Of a stretch of DNA of 64,000 nt, positions 21,827 through 32,036 are shown one piece after another. This DNA comes from Campanula takesimana (Eukaryota; Streptophyta; Magnoliopsida; Asterales; Campanulaceae). The position numbers were made by a program, and so were the translations under genes. The DNA is taken from positions 620,001 through 684,000 of the forward strand of contig JAOWBW010000016.1 of assembly GCA_026119855.1 (NCBI GenBank), read 5' to 3'. Below the pieces are notes generated by a model. That model was not told the DNA's origin. It did no database searches and worked only from the letters and a program-made list of their open reading frames with translations. Positions within the stretch are counted from its first letter, which is position 1. Every line of letters starts with the position of its first letter.

Positions 21827-21898
21827 CCTCCGTCCCAATGTTCCAAAAAAGATTAAATTAAATTTACTTTTTTTACATTCATTTTGGGACGGGGGGAG
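21827..21898. mobile_element. Very short Stowaway-type MITE
   Basis: Only 72 bp: CCTCCGTCCCAATGTTCC at the left and inverted CATTTTGGGACGGGGGGAG at the right. Almost nothing lies between the terminal repeats, so it is an internally deleted copy. Confidence 0.6.
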
Positions 21899-22096
21899 AT
21901 TATGAAAGCTCGCCACTTATACTATGACATGTGTGAATGCGATTTGAGTATTCAATTAGAGAGGAAAAAAAAAAGTAAAAAACAATATAAGGAATAACAT
22001 AAAACCGTCACAAAGGTTGTCGAGAAGAAGAAAAATGAAATTATCAGTACATAGGATTAAGAAAAACAATTTAACGAATATAAATCAGCACAACTT

Positions 22097-23617
22097 TTAG
22101 CTGCTTCGTCCGAAGAAATGGGGGCATCCATAGACCTGACAGAACGAGTGCACGAGCAGCAAGAAGATGAGCACGACAGTAGAAATAACCGTCAGAGCCT
22201 TCCAAGAATCATACACGCGTTTTCTCAACACTCTATACGCCTTAACCACTGGCCTCTCGTTATAATACTCGTTAAGTTTTTGTATAACGTTATGCCCTTC
22301 ACTCCCACTAGACTTGTTAATCCCGTTAAATAGTTTAGCAATCGCTTCATTGCTCAAATCGCCTTTTATAATCCTCCTTTCCTTGAGCAGCTTCGCGTCC
22401 TCTGTGGTATCAATAATCCCACACATAAGATCAACATATTGCGCGAGTTCAAGCGTAGAGTCTGAAATTGCCAATTCATAAGCTACCAAGTTTCTCAGTA
22501 TAACTTCCGAGTTTGAGTTCAGGGTTATTATGGGAAGATACAAAATGGCATCGGGTGTAACAAACTTAATGTCGCGTATACCCCCAACCGTGTGACTTAA
22601 CGTCACTCCGCCATAGTGATAAAGATCTGTCACTGAAGGAACATCAATCTCCTCGGCAAGAGGGGTATTTTCGTCATCGTGATTTTGTCCTGTTTTGAGA
22701 CCTAGAAGTGTTGTTATCTTGTCCCATGGCATATTTCGGATGACTTGAACCGGTCTTAGAACTTTCTTTCCTATGCCAAACGACAATCCCACGTCTACAA
22801 TCTCTCCCACGTTATAAATCAATTCTTCCTTCTTGATTTCGACATGGTTTCCCTCTTTCTTGACCTTTGTATGCATTGTGGGCCGGTCTGGTGGTTCTGT
22901 TTCGCGATGGCTAACAATCAAATGATACATAAGATCTAGCAAGTGCAAATGGCTAACGTCGGTCCAATTATGTGAATTACACGCCAATTTGAGGGGAGAA
23001 TGCACTTGGCAAAAGCCTTTCAACATGGTAAACAACTCAAGATCATCTTCATTATGTGGAAAAGAAAGGCGTAAAATTTCCCTTATTTTCTTTAGCAAAA
23101 TAACCGGAATCTGATTCTCGACCACCATCACATCTCCATAAAGAACCGAACTTTGTAACACCCTTTCACGAGTAGAGTAACTCACTTGTGCATAATCTTG
23201 CAAAAGATGAAGCAAGAACATACCATCAATCGCTACTATCCACGCCAAAGTGTCGTGATTCAAATCCAAGTATTTATGGTAACAAGCACGAATAGTTGGC
23301 TCGATATCTATCAGTTTATCGATCATTAAACCTCGAAAATCATGAATTAGAATTGGGGTCAAGATTGTTTTGATTGCAGCAAGTTTGAACCTCTCCATAT
23401 GGTAGAGGGAGGGGCAAAAGTGATGGTAAGGACCTAAGGCTATGAGTTGAGGGATGTACGCCTCGGGTTTGAACATACTAATGGATTTGGGCACGGTGAA
23501 GACGCAAACGGGCACTTCTGAAACGTCGATCGCTACTTCTTTCTCGAAGTTTTTTGTGATTTGATCAACCCATCTTTGCTCGCTATATTCCGAGCTGAAA
23601 ATTGAATGCAAAACCAT
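22097..23617 (-). CDS. DUF247 (UPF0481) protein, 506 aa
   Basis: Single-exon gene. The DUF247 signature is clear: VPKSISMFKPEAYIPQLIAL at residues 42-61, then GPYHH (62-66), followed by HMERFK. A MVVENQIP segment near residue 160, the usual second landmark, is present. A C-terminal hydrophobic segment (about 474-493) is followed by a short tail, as in most members. About 500 residues is normal for the family. Plant DUF247 proteins are membrane-anchored and mostly of unknown function; in grasses DUF247 genes sit at the S and Z self-incompatibility loci. The N-terminal RWVDQI motif recalls the At3g02645-type branch. I take the ATG at 23617 because it opens the frame just before conserved sequence. 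The start lies about 55 bases from a (TA)n/(GA)n tract that may be part of the promoter or leader. Confidence 0.92.
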   Translation of the reverse strand: MVLHSIFSSEYSEQRWVDQITKNFEKEVAIDVSEVPVCVFTVPKSISMFKPEAYIPQLIALGPYHHFCPSLYHMERFKLAAIKTILTPILIHDFRGLMIDKLIDIEPTIRACYHKYLDLNHDTLAWIVAIDGMFLLHLLQDYAQVSYSTRERVLQSSVLYGDVMVVENQIPVILLKKIREILRLSFPHNEDDLELFTMLKGFCQVHSPLKLACNSHNWTDVSHLHLLDLMYHLIVSHRETEPPDRPTMHTKVKKEGNHVEIKKEELIYNVGEIVDVGLSFGIGKKVLRPVQVIRNMPWDKITTLLGLKTGQNHDDENTPLAEEIDVPSVTDLYHYGGVTLSHTVGGIRDIKFVTPDAILYLPIITLNSNSEVILRNLVAYELAISDSTLELAQYVDLMCGIIDTTEDAKLLKERRIIKGDLSNEAIAKLFNGINKSSGSEGHNVIQKLNEYYNERPVVKAYRVLRKRVYDSWKALTVISTVVLIFLLLVHSFCQVYGCPHFFGRSS

Positions 23618-23669
23618 GTTTTTTTAGGTATTTGGATGTGATAGTCATGAAAATGGTTGCATATCGTTG

Positions 23670-23670
<1 letters not shown>

Positions 23671-23709
<39 letters not shown>
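23671..23709. repeat. (TA)10-(GA)9 microsatellite upstream of the DUF247 gene
   Basis: A pure TA run (23671-23690) passes directly into a pure GA run (23691-23709). It lies 54-92 bases upstream of the DUF247 ATG. On the minus strand it reads (TC)n then (TA)n, a pattern common in plant leaders and core promoters. Confidence 0.9.
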
Positions 23710-23769
23710 GATGAAGATTTGAAGAGAGAGTTTAAATATCGCAGAATTCCTAGTCAGGTCAGCCATGTC

Positions 23770-24292
23770 CGACTCACGTAAGTTAGAAATGGCAAATATT
23801 GGATCATTCTTAAATTTTGTTAAGAACGTGGGAATTAATTATAACGCATATAATTTAGCGGATTGACTTTGTTATAACGATGTTTGCCAAACAAAAATAT
23901 TAAAATTAATAATATTAATTAAAGCTAATTATATATATTCTGTTTGTTCCATGTTCATAAGCTTTACTCTGATTTTTTCAGTAAACATAATTTTAAAATT
24001 TGACAATAATATATACTCCGTATAAATCGAGTTAATGTATGAATGAAATTAAAAGAACGTAACGAAAATGATGTCCATCCAATTTAATTATCATTTTGTT
24101 GTGTGTACTTCATCCTTCTTTTTTATTTGAATTTTAGTTTGTCTCCTCAAAAAAGGAAAAAGAAAAAGTAGGATTAATTGTGGAGTACACGATTAACGAG
24201 TTCTACTGATTATTGGCCAATGATATTAATTAGCAAAGAAGTTTTTTTTTTTTTTTTGAAAGATAATTAGCAAATAATTAAGAGTATATAAT
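23770..24292. other. Intergenic, no gene seen
   Basis: AT-rich sequence upstream of the DUF247 gene. It has a T16 run near 24242-24257 and no supported ORF. Confidence 0.55.
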
Positions 24293-24609
24293 GCTCCCAC
24301 CTGTCAAAATAGGTGTTGCTTTTTAATGAAAATTTTGGTCCAGAATGATTTTCACTTTTTCAGTTAAAAATATTCAAATTTCTCTTTTATCTCTGCATTC
24401 AAACGTGTTACACATTATTAATTTTTTTTTGTGACGTAATATAACAGAGAATGATAATAAATAAGGGCAATTTTGGTATATTTGTGTTAGCTTATTTATA
24501 ATACCAGTTGTAGCCTTCATAACATTATAAATTAATATAAATAAAAATAATTTTTTATTTAAAATTTGTGAAAAGTTTAAAAGCAACGGCTATTTTAAAT
24601 GAGGAGTAG
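24293..24609. mobile_element. Diverged MITE with SINE tail inside
   Basis: The left end GCTCCCACCTGTCAAAATAGG and the right inverted end GCTACTCCTCATTTAAAATAG pair loosely, followed inside by GTTGCTTTTTAA and inverted GTTGCTTTTAAA. The middle (24483-24546) holds GTGTTAGCTTATTTATAATACC and TTGTAGCCTTCATAACATT, the 3' tail of the SINE family at 15567-15708. Confidence 0.5.
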
Positions 24610-24845
24610 CAAAATGGATGTTCATCATATTTATAATGTGTTGATAATTCATAGTGTTTCAAGCAAGGAAGCAATCTCTATAGTTAGGTAATTATGCTAG
24701 CATCATGCAAACCCATAGTATATAGCAGTATTATGATTGATATAAGAAACTCCTCGAAAATTCATTTGTTACTTATACCACAAGTTATCATTTTTCTTTA
24801 AATTTTTATTTATTTTAAGATTTAGGTCTACGCAATTGTATTCTA

Positions 24846-25118
24846 CTCTCTCTGTCCCAGTATATATGTCTATCTTTCTATTTGCACGGAGATTAAGAAA
24901 TAATGGAAGTGATACAAGTGTTGTGAGTGTAAAAGTAAAGTAGTAGAGAAATTGAGTGAGAGGAATAGTAAGTTGATTGATGTTGTGAGTATAAAAGTAA
25001 GTAGGAGAGAGAATGAGTGAGATGAATAGTAAAGATTTTTTGTCATTTTAGAAAGTGAACATATACTCTGGAATAGACTAAAAAGGAAAGATAGACATAT
25101 ACTCTGGGACGGAGGGAG
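24846..25118. mobile_element. Stowaway MITE, subfamily shared with 26665-26938
   Basis: Begins CTCTCTCTGTCCCAGTATATA and ends ATATACTCTGGGACGGAGGGAG with TA on both sides. The internal CACGGAGATTAAGAAATRRTGG and GTTGTGAGTATAAAAGTAA blocks are shared with the copy at 26665-26938. Confidence 0.85.
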
Positions 25119-25222
25119 TATATAGTATGAAATTAGGCCTGGCAATTGGGTGGGTTGGGTTGGGTTAAAGCGGGTTGACGGGTCCGACCCGTTACAACCC
25201 GTTTAGTTTCACGGGTCGGGTC

Positions 25223-25466
25223 AGTGGCGGAGCCAGAAATTTTCATCAATGGGGGCATAAGCTACACAATAAAAAAATTTAACTGTATTTTCATCAATGG
25301 GGGCAAAAAAAAATTCTAATGCATTATTACTTTTATTTCAAAGGGGCAAATTTCAATAAATTGCACTAAACTCACAAATTTAAAATAATTTTCCACTAGT
25401 AAATTTTTATTTTTTAAAAATCAATGGGACAATTGCCCCCTTTGGCATTGGGGTAGCTCCGCCACT
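25223..25466. mobile_element. Small DNA transposon nested in the hAT element
   Basis: This 244 bp element starts AGTGGCGGAGCCAG and ends with inverted GTAGCTCCGCCACT. It is flanked by exact 10-base copies GGGTCGGGTC (25213-25222 and 25467-25476). The length of the duplication suggests a Mutator-like insertion, but the host sequence is itself GGGTC-rich, so part of the match could be pre-existing. Confidence 0.7.
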
Positions 25467-25847
25467 GGGTCGGGTCATCAATGGGTCGGGTTGACCCGCT
25501 TTTTTTTTTTTTTTTTTTTTCCAAAAACGCTGGAAACTTATTTTCACCCGAAAATTTATTTTTTGGATTTTTATTTTACTTTATGTATTTTTAATCAATT
25601 TATATATCATAATTTATTTTGACCCTTCGATGTTGATTGGAAGCTTCTCCTTGCTGTTAGATTACTTTGGAAAACCCTAACTTACCTTTTTATCATCAGC
25701 CTCTCATAAACCAAATACCAAATGCAGAGCCTCTCCTCTCCATATCTCTCTACACTTCTTCCTTTCTCCCTCTACATCTCTACCAATTGTCACCACCGAA
25801 GCTCGCCGTCGGCTCTTACCACCGGATCTCGCCGTCAGCTCTTACCG

Positions 25848-25925
25848 GCGGATCTCGCCGACGCCAGCACCATTCCGGCGGATCTCGCCGACGCCAACAC
25901 CATTCCGGCGGATCTCGCCATCAAG
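25848..25925. repeat. About 30 bp tandem repeat (GGCGGATCTCGCCGACGCC), 2-3 copies
   Basis: Units GGCGGATCTCGCCGACGCCA plus CACCATTCC repeat head to tail, with a related unit just before (GCCGTCAGCTCTTACC). A second small array, GACGCCGGAGTAGGCTG, lies at about 26160-26212. Both are inside the hAT element and explain the repetitive ORF translations there. Confidence 0.75.
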
Positions 25926-26664
25926 TCAACAACCGCCACTACAACCACGCTGACAGGAACAAGCAAGAAGCTTCGTCGTCGGTGCTTCATCGCCGGCCAC
26001 GGAACACCTATCTTACATGGTGAGACCGCCATTCTTCCTCCTTTCTCCCTTTGTTCATCACAACATCTATCTTACATGGGTTGATTTTTTTTTTTTTTTT
26101 TTGAATGGCTGGGCGGGGTTCATCGGAAAATCCATTGCAGCTGGAAAGACACCGGAACGACGCCGGAGTAGGCTGCGGGAACGACGCCGGAGTAGGCTGT
26201 GGGAACGACGCCGGATATTTCTGCCATAACGACGCCGGATATTTCTGCTGGAATGTCGCCTGATATTTTTTACAAAATGATAACGGGTTAAGACGGATTG
26301 ATAGGTTGACCTGCTCTAACCCGTTAATTTTCACGGGTTTAATCAGGTAACCCGTTTCAACCCGTTAATGTTATTGGATTGGGTCGGGTTGGGTAATTAA
26401 TGGGTTGGATCAAGCGGGTTGGTGGGTAATGGGTTGAAATTGCCATGCCTATATGAAATACACATTGGCCTCATAATGAATTATACTTTCTCAAAATGTC
26501 TGGACTTATACTATTTCCGTCAAAAAATGATAATTGTTTGTTTTTTCAAATATTTTATATTTATATTTATATTATAATTTTAAAAATTTAGTAATTTTGA
26601 ACCATTCATTTTGCAAATATGTATAGTTTCTTATGAGACAAATAAAAAGAAGAAATGAAACTTA

Positions 26665-26938
26665 CTCCTCCGTCACATAGTATATGTTCATCCTATCATT
26701 TACACGGAGATTAAGAAATGGTGGAAGTGATGTAAGTGTTGTGAGTATAAAAGTAAAGTATGAGAGAAATTGAGTGTGAGGGAATAGTAAGTTGATTGGT
26801 GTTGTGAGTATAAAAGTAAAGTAGGACAGAGAGCGAGTGGGAGTAATAGTAAAGATTATTTGCTATTTTAGGAAGTAGACATATACTTTGGGACGGACTA
26901 AAAAGGAAATGTGGACATATACTCTGGGAAAGAGGGAG
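26665..26938. mobile_element. Stowaway MITE, sister copy of 24846-25118
   Basis: Begins CTCCTCCGTCACATAGTATA and ends CATATACTCTGGGAAAGAGGGAG with TA after. Its interior is colinear with the copy at 24846-25118. The two copies bracket the hAT element. Confidence 0.8.
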
Positions 26939-27173
26939 TATTATTTTGAAACAAATAGATGATACTTTTATGGGCAAATTGCAATTTAGTTACCTGAGTT
27001 TGTCATGATGTTTCAATTGGTTATCCAATTTGGTTATTGAATATGTCTTTTTGTTGCAATCAGGTGTAATTTTGGATGGCCAGTTAAAAAACTAACGAAA
27101 ATGGATGAAAAATATAACAACCTTCGTTTAAAATTGCAATGGTCACCCTTACTGTTTAAATTATCCCACTATG
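26939..27173. other. Intergenic, possible transposon end
   Basis: No gene. GGGCAAATTGCAATTTAGTTA near 26973 resembles the ends of some Mutator-like elements, but no inverted partner is seen before the LTR at 27174. Confidence 0.35.
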
Positions 27174-27639
27174 TGTTGTGGAATTAACCCTCCAACACCC
27201 AAACAATATCCCAAGAAAATAATGGCACCACAAACAAGCACAAGAAATAAAGCAGAGAAAAGACACAAGAAATTGTTTACCCAGTTCGTCAATATGTTTG
27301 ACTACGTCTGGGGGCACTACCAAGCCAGGATCTTGCACTATAATATGTTTGTATGAAGTTACAATGAGTTATGGGGCGGAACTTTATTTATATAGCAAGC
27401 CTAGAATGAGACATAAACCTAAACATAAGAGAAAACCCGTCAAAACTGCAATTCCCTGAATTCACATCGGGGCACCGAGCGCCCGCTTGGGTTACCCCAA
27501 GCGCCCGCCTGAATTAATCTCGCCAGGAACCAAAATCTTCTGCCCGCTAGGGCGCCCGCCTGGTCCATACCAGGCGCCCGCTTGGTGTGTCCGCCAGTTT
27601 GACCTCCTCTTTGTTCCTTAGAAGATCTCTATTCCAACA
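27174..27639 (-). repeat. 3' LTR of the split copia element
   Basis: On the minus strand it runs from TGTTGGAATAGAGATC (27639) to TTAATTCCACAACA (27174), 466 bp. A purine tract (AGGTGGGAGA, about 27641-27650) lies directly upstream, and a TATATAAAT box at about 27386-27394. It contains five CpG-rich GCGCCCGC words arranged as two hairpins (27476-27600). Confidence 0.8.
27476..27600. repeat. GCGCCCGC hairpin modules inside the LTR
   Basis: GCGCCCGC words are placed around two short palindromes, CTTGGGTTACCCCAAG (about 27484-27499) and CCTGGTCCATACCAGG (about 27559-27574). The octamer or a one-base variant occurs at about 27478, 27500, 27552, 27575 and just after CTGCCC at 27540. The block is far more GC-rich than the rest of the LTR. 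Confidence 0.75.
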
Positions 27640-27748
27640 ATCTCCCACCTAAAGATCAACCGCATATACAAACCCCGTATCCGTCTTCAACTCATCATTG
27701 GTGTCGTCCTAGTGCTCACCTTGATCATGGTAGTGCCTTCCTCCTCTC

Positions 27749-30700
27749 CTATTCTCCAAGCCCCATTGAAGCTATACATAGCTTCAATTTATCAAGGTTT
27801 ACCACCTTGGTTAACATGTCAGCCGGGTTCTCCGATCCCAATATCTTCTCCAGCCTTAAAATCTTCCTTTCCAAGAGATGCCTGATGTAGTGAAACCTCA
27901 GCTCAATGTGCTTCGTCCTAGATTGAAACGCCGGATTCCTAGCCAAATGAATTGCACTCTGACTATCACTGTAGAGAGCATTACCACTTCGCGTCTTCAC
28001 AAGTTCACCCAAGAAGTTCTGCAACCATACCATCTCTTTGCTTGCCTCTGTCACTGCCACATATTCTGCTTCCGCAGTCGACTGAGTCACGATCTTCTGC
28101 AACTTAGAAGCCCAGGAGATAGCCGTACCACCCAATATGAAAACATAACCCGTAGTACTTCTCCTCTTGTCTAGATCGCTTGATGCCAAATCCGCATCAA
28201 CATAACCCGCTAACACGACCTCCTTGCTTGAGAAACATAGAGCCTTCCCAGCAGTACCCTTTAAGTAACGCAGGATCCATTTGACCGCTTCCCAATGTTG
28301 CTTCCCTGGATTGCCCATGTACCGGCTGACTACTCCCACCGCACGTGCAATGTCCGGCCTTGTACACACCATTGCATACATTAGACTCCCCACTGCCGAA
28401 GCATATGGAGTCCTCTCCATCTTGTCACGCTCCTCCTTGCCCTTAAGTGAGTCCTTCTCGGATAGCTTGAAGTGCATACCCAACGGTGTCCCTGTTGGCT
28501 TCGCCTCTTCTATGCAAAATCTTGGAAGACTTTCTCAACGTATTCTGCTTGTGAAAGAACCAACTTACCCGACTCCCTATTCCGGTCAATCCGCATGCCC
28601 AAGATTTTTCTGGCCTCCCCCAAATCCTTCATCTCGAACCGTTCTGACAACTGAGCCTTCAATCTGTTTACCTCTCTACTGCTAGAGCCCGCTATTAGCA
28701 TGTCATCCACATATAACAGCAAGATTATGTACCCGTTGTCCGTGTTCTTGAAGTAGCAACAATGATCCGCCTCACATCTGATAAAATCAATATCGTGCAT
28801 GAATCCATCGAACTTTCTGTACCACTTCCTAGGAGCTTGTTTAAGGCCATACAAGCTCTTAGTCAACCTGCAAACCAGTTCCCCGCTACCCTTAGACAAG
28901 TAACCCTTTGGTTGTACCATGTAAATTTTTTCCTCCAAATCCCCATGAAGAAAGGCCGTCTTTACATCCATCTGTTCCAGCAGCAAATTATCTTCCACTA
29001 CTATACCCAGAACCATTCTGATAGTGGTCATGTTCACAACGGGAGTGAATACCTCGGTGTAGTCAATACCGTATTTCTACTGAAACCCTTTTACAACCAA
29101 CCTTGCCTTGTAACGTTTACTGTCGTTTGCTTCCTCCTTGATTCTGTAAACCCACTTGTTATACAATGCCTTCTTCCCCTTTGGTAGTTTAATCAACTCC
29201 CAAGTTTTGTTGGCCTTTAATGAGTCTATCTCATCATCCATCGCAGCTTTCCACTTATCACAAAGTGCACTACGAACAACCTCCACATAACATTCCGGCT
29301 CACCACTATCTGTCAACAACAAATAGTAATTTGAAGGAGTATACCTGTCAGGTGATCCATGCAATCTGCTGGATATACGCAGAGGAATATCCGGTTCTGG
29401 AGTATGTGGTTCATCTTCAGTGACCCCCTGACCTTGGTCATCATGAACCGTCCTGCTCCCACCTGAGTTTGGAATATCCACCTCAACAAATTCTGGTTCC
29501 GAACTAACCCCTTCAGATGCCCCCTTTCTGTCCTTGTACAATACCTGTTCATTGAATACAACATCTCGACTACGAATAACCTTATGATTTTGGTCATCCC
29601 AAAACTTATACCCGAAGTCATCCCCGCCATAACCAATAAACGTATACTTAACAGATTTAGCATCTAATTTAGTTCTATCAACAGAGTCTATATGAACATA
29701 TGAAACGCAGCCAAATATGCGAAGAAAGGACAGATTTACCTGCTTGCCACTCCATGCTTCCTCTGGAATTTCATTCCCCAATGGTACCGATGGTCCCCGA
29801 TTAATTAAGAAAGCCGCCGTGTCAATCGCATATGCCCAGAACGTCTTCGGAAGTCCACACTTCAACCTCATACTTCTAGCCCGCTCGTTCAATGTCCTGT
29901 TCATCCTCTCTGCAACCCCATTGTGTTGTGGTGTGCCCTTTGGAGTATTCTCCATGCGAATGCCATTCGCTGCACAATATTCCTTGAACTCCCCGAGCTC
30001 ATACTCCCCACCATTATCTGATCTCAAGCATTTAAGCTTAAGACCCGTCTGATTCTCCACCAAAGCCTTCCATTTCTTAAACACCTCGAATGCCTCATCT
30101 TTGTGTTTCAAGAAATAAACTCAGACTTTCCTTGTCGAATCATCAATAAAAGACACGTAATAAGACGCACTACCCAGAGAAGTTACCGGGGCCGGCCCCC
30201 ACAAATCCGTGTGAACCAGTTCCAACTTTGCTTTCCTCAAAGTCCTATCTGTCCTCGAGAAATTACTCCTTGCCTGTTTGCCAAACACATAATCTTCGCA
30301 GATCCCCACGCGACTGTCTTCAAACCCGGTAGTCTTCCCTTTGAGCAAAGTACCTTCATCCCCTTCTCACTCATGTGACCCAATCGACAGTGCCACAAGT
30401 CCGTATCACCTTTGGCTGACGCCACCGCGATACTATCCTTGGTGTTATTCGCCAAATACAATGTCCCTTCTTTATTACCCCGAGCGATCTCAGAATCCTC
30501 CTTGGTAATAACCCAGTTCCTGCAGCCAAAAGTTACCTTGTAACCTTTTTCATCCAACTGCCCAACTGATAGCAGGTTCTTTTTCAAACCCGGAATGTGT
30601 CTGACCCCGTGTAGATGTAGTACCTTCCCGTCTGATGCTCCTATTATGACATCCCCCTTCCCCTTGATTTCCAAAGGCTCGCCATCCGCCAGATAGACCT

Positions 30701-30839
30701 TACCAAAATCACCGGAAGTATAATTTTCCATCTCCTTTGCATGCCCGCATGAGTGGAATGATGCCCCCGAATCCAGCACCCATGATTCTAGCGCACTGCT
30801 AACACTTAGAACCAGTACATCTTCACCTTCGATTATCAC
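27749..30839 (-). pseudogene. Tork-like pol remnant (protease to RNase H)
   Basis: Pieces in order on the minus strand: protease with WVLDSGASFH and GAG-pre-integrase LWHCRLGHMS (30839-30237); integrase start LVHTDLWGPA (about 30250); integrase core with SDNGGEYE and GVAERMNRTL (30111-29077); RT with the YVDD box in LLLYVDDMLIAG (29037-28510); RNase H with DADLASSD, TAEAEYVA and HIELRFHYIR (28483-27749). At least one stop and several frame changes separate the pieces. The sequence is still easily aligned, so it is not very old. Confidence 0.9.
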
Positions 30840-30861
30840 ACCGATTTATCCCTTCGCATGG

Positions 30862-31413
30862 TGTAAGTACCCCAATCTGAAGCTGACCTACTTTAGAGGA
30901 ATTCTTGGTACCATTTAGGGATAAACCAATGGGCTAGGACCTCACTAGGATAAACCTGATATTCCAGGACTGAACTGGAATTAAACTTAGAAAAATCCAG
31001 AAGCTCGCCAGGTCGAGTCGTACAGATGGTTTGGGTACATGAGGTCCCTAGCCGTACGGCTATATTGGGCACCCTCAGCCTCTATAAATTGAACCCCATG
31101 CTGATCATTTCAGGGGGGAGAAAATGTTTTGTGAGTTGAAACTCTGCCAGTTTGAGAGCAGAAAGTGAGTAATATATACATTTGAGTGAAAAGAGAGGAA
31201 GATAGGCATAACCATCATAGGTGAAGCCTCCTTCTCCCCATCTTCTTCTTCATCTCAAACTCTTTTATCTTTGTTCATATTACTTGTTTATCTTGTGTTA
31301 TTTCTTCTTGTTCTTGCAAAGTCTTGTCCATTTCAAGCACTTTACATTTCTTGCAAGTCTTGTCCATTTTCAAGCACTATATCTATATATTATACAAGTC
31401 TTGGCCTTTAAAG

Positions 31414-31446
<33 letters not shown>

Positions 31447-32036
31447 GATTATATATGTATATGATCCAAATCATGAGGTGATTCAAGGTTCCCTTCACAC
31501 CTAGTGTGTGAATATAGGGTAAAACCTAAAGATGATCATGGTTTGTTACATTTTCATGTTGATTTTGTTTTATTTGGCCATAAGAGTCATGATTGGGGGA
31601 TAAAGTTCCAATCTTTATCACCCCAACCATGATCTAGCCATAAATCACCAAGTATGGGACATAAAGATTTGATCTTTATGTTATATTTGTGTCCCTAAAG
31701 GTTTAATCTTGTATAATAAGTCCATTTTGGTGGTAAAGTTTCAATTTTTATCCACCAAAATGGTCATTTTGATTTAAATGCCATGTTCATCAACTTTTCA
31801 TAAATTTCTCCAATGATTGCCTTTGATCACACCCAAATCTTTGTTTTTGGGGTTCCTTTGATGTTCAAAGTGCATAGGAATGAACTTCTCAAGGTTTTGT
31901 TGTTAATCATAAACTGGAAATCAACATTCCAGTCCAGTTTCAGCAAAGATACTCTGTTTTGACTGAAAGTGGATTGTTTTCTGATAAACTGTAAAAATGC
32001 CCTGGAGAGCCCTCCCCATCCGTACGGCTACTTTGG
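30862..32036 (+). repeat. Ogre 5' LTR, left part
   Basis: Starts TGTAAGTACCCC, the inverse of the CTTACA end at 45622. It contains a TATA-like CTATAAATTG near 31081, a (TA)n run near 31414-31441, and the palindrome TAGCCGTACGGCTA at 31049-31062, with a near copy at 32020-32030. It breaks at 32036 where Sirevirus A begins. Confidence 0.75.

Larger units (their letters stand above)
25134..26451. mobile_element. Non-autonomous hAT-type element
   Basis: The 1318 bp unit starts TAGGCCTGGCAATTGGG and ends with the inverted form TTGCCATGCCTA. An exact 8-base duplication TATGAAAT flanks it (25126-25133, 26452-26459), the hAT hallmark. Both subterminal regions are rich in GGGTTGGGT/ACCCGACCC words. 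The middle contains G/C-rich short tandem repeats and open stretches (25667-26084) without a recognisable domain, so no transposase is present. A second small transposon is nested inside at 25223-25466. Confidence 0.8.
27174..30861 (-). mobile_element. Ty1/copia (Tork-like) element, 3' half, split by the Ogre insertion
   Basis: Read from right to left: protease, integrase, RT, RNase H, purine tract, 3' LTR. Gag, primer binding site and 5' LTR are absent because the LTR of a Ty3/gypsy element begins at 30862. They would be expected on the far side of that element, beyond this window. Frameshifts and stops divide pol into five open pieces. Confidence 0.9.

Noticed and set aside
22118..22333. 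71-codon ORF on the plus strand
   Set aside because: Shadow of the DUF247 gene on the opposite strand.
24483..24546. Independent SINE insertion
   Set aside because: Only the 3' tail is present, with no promoter boxes or clear target duplication; recorded as a fragment within a diverged MITE.
25667..26334. Host protein-coding gene
   Set aside because: Open in several frames because of short tandem repeats, with no conserved domain; it lies wholly inside a hAT-type element.
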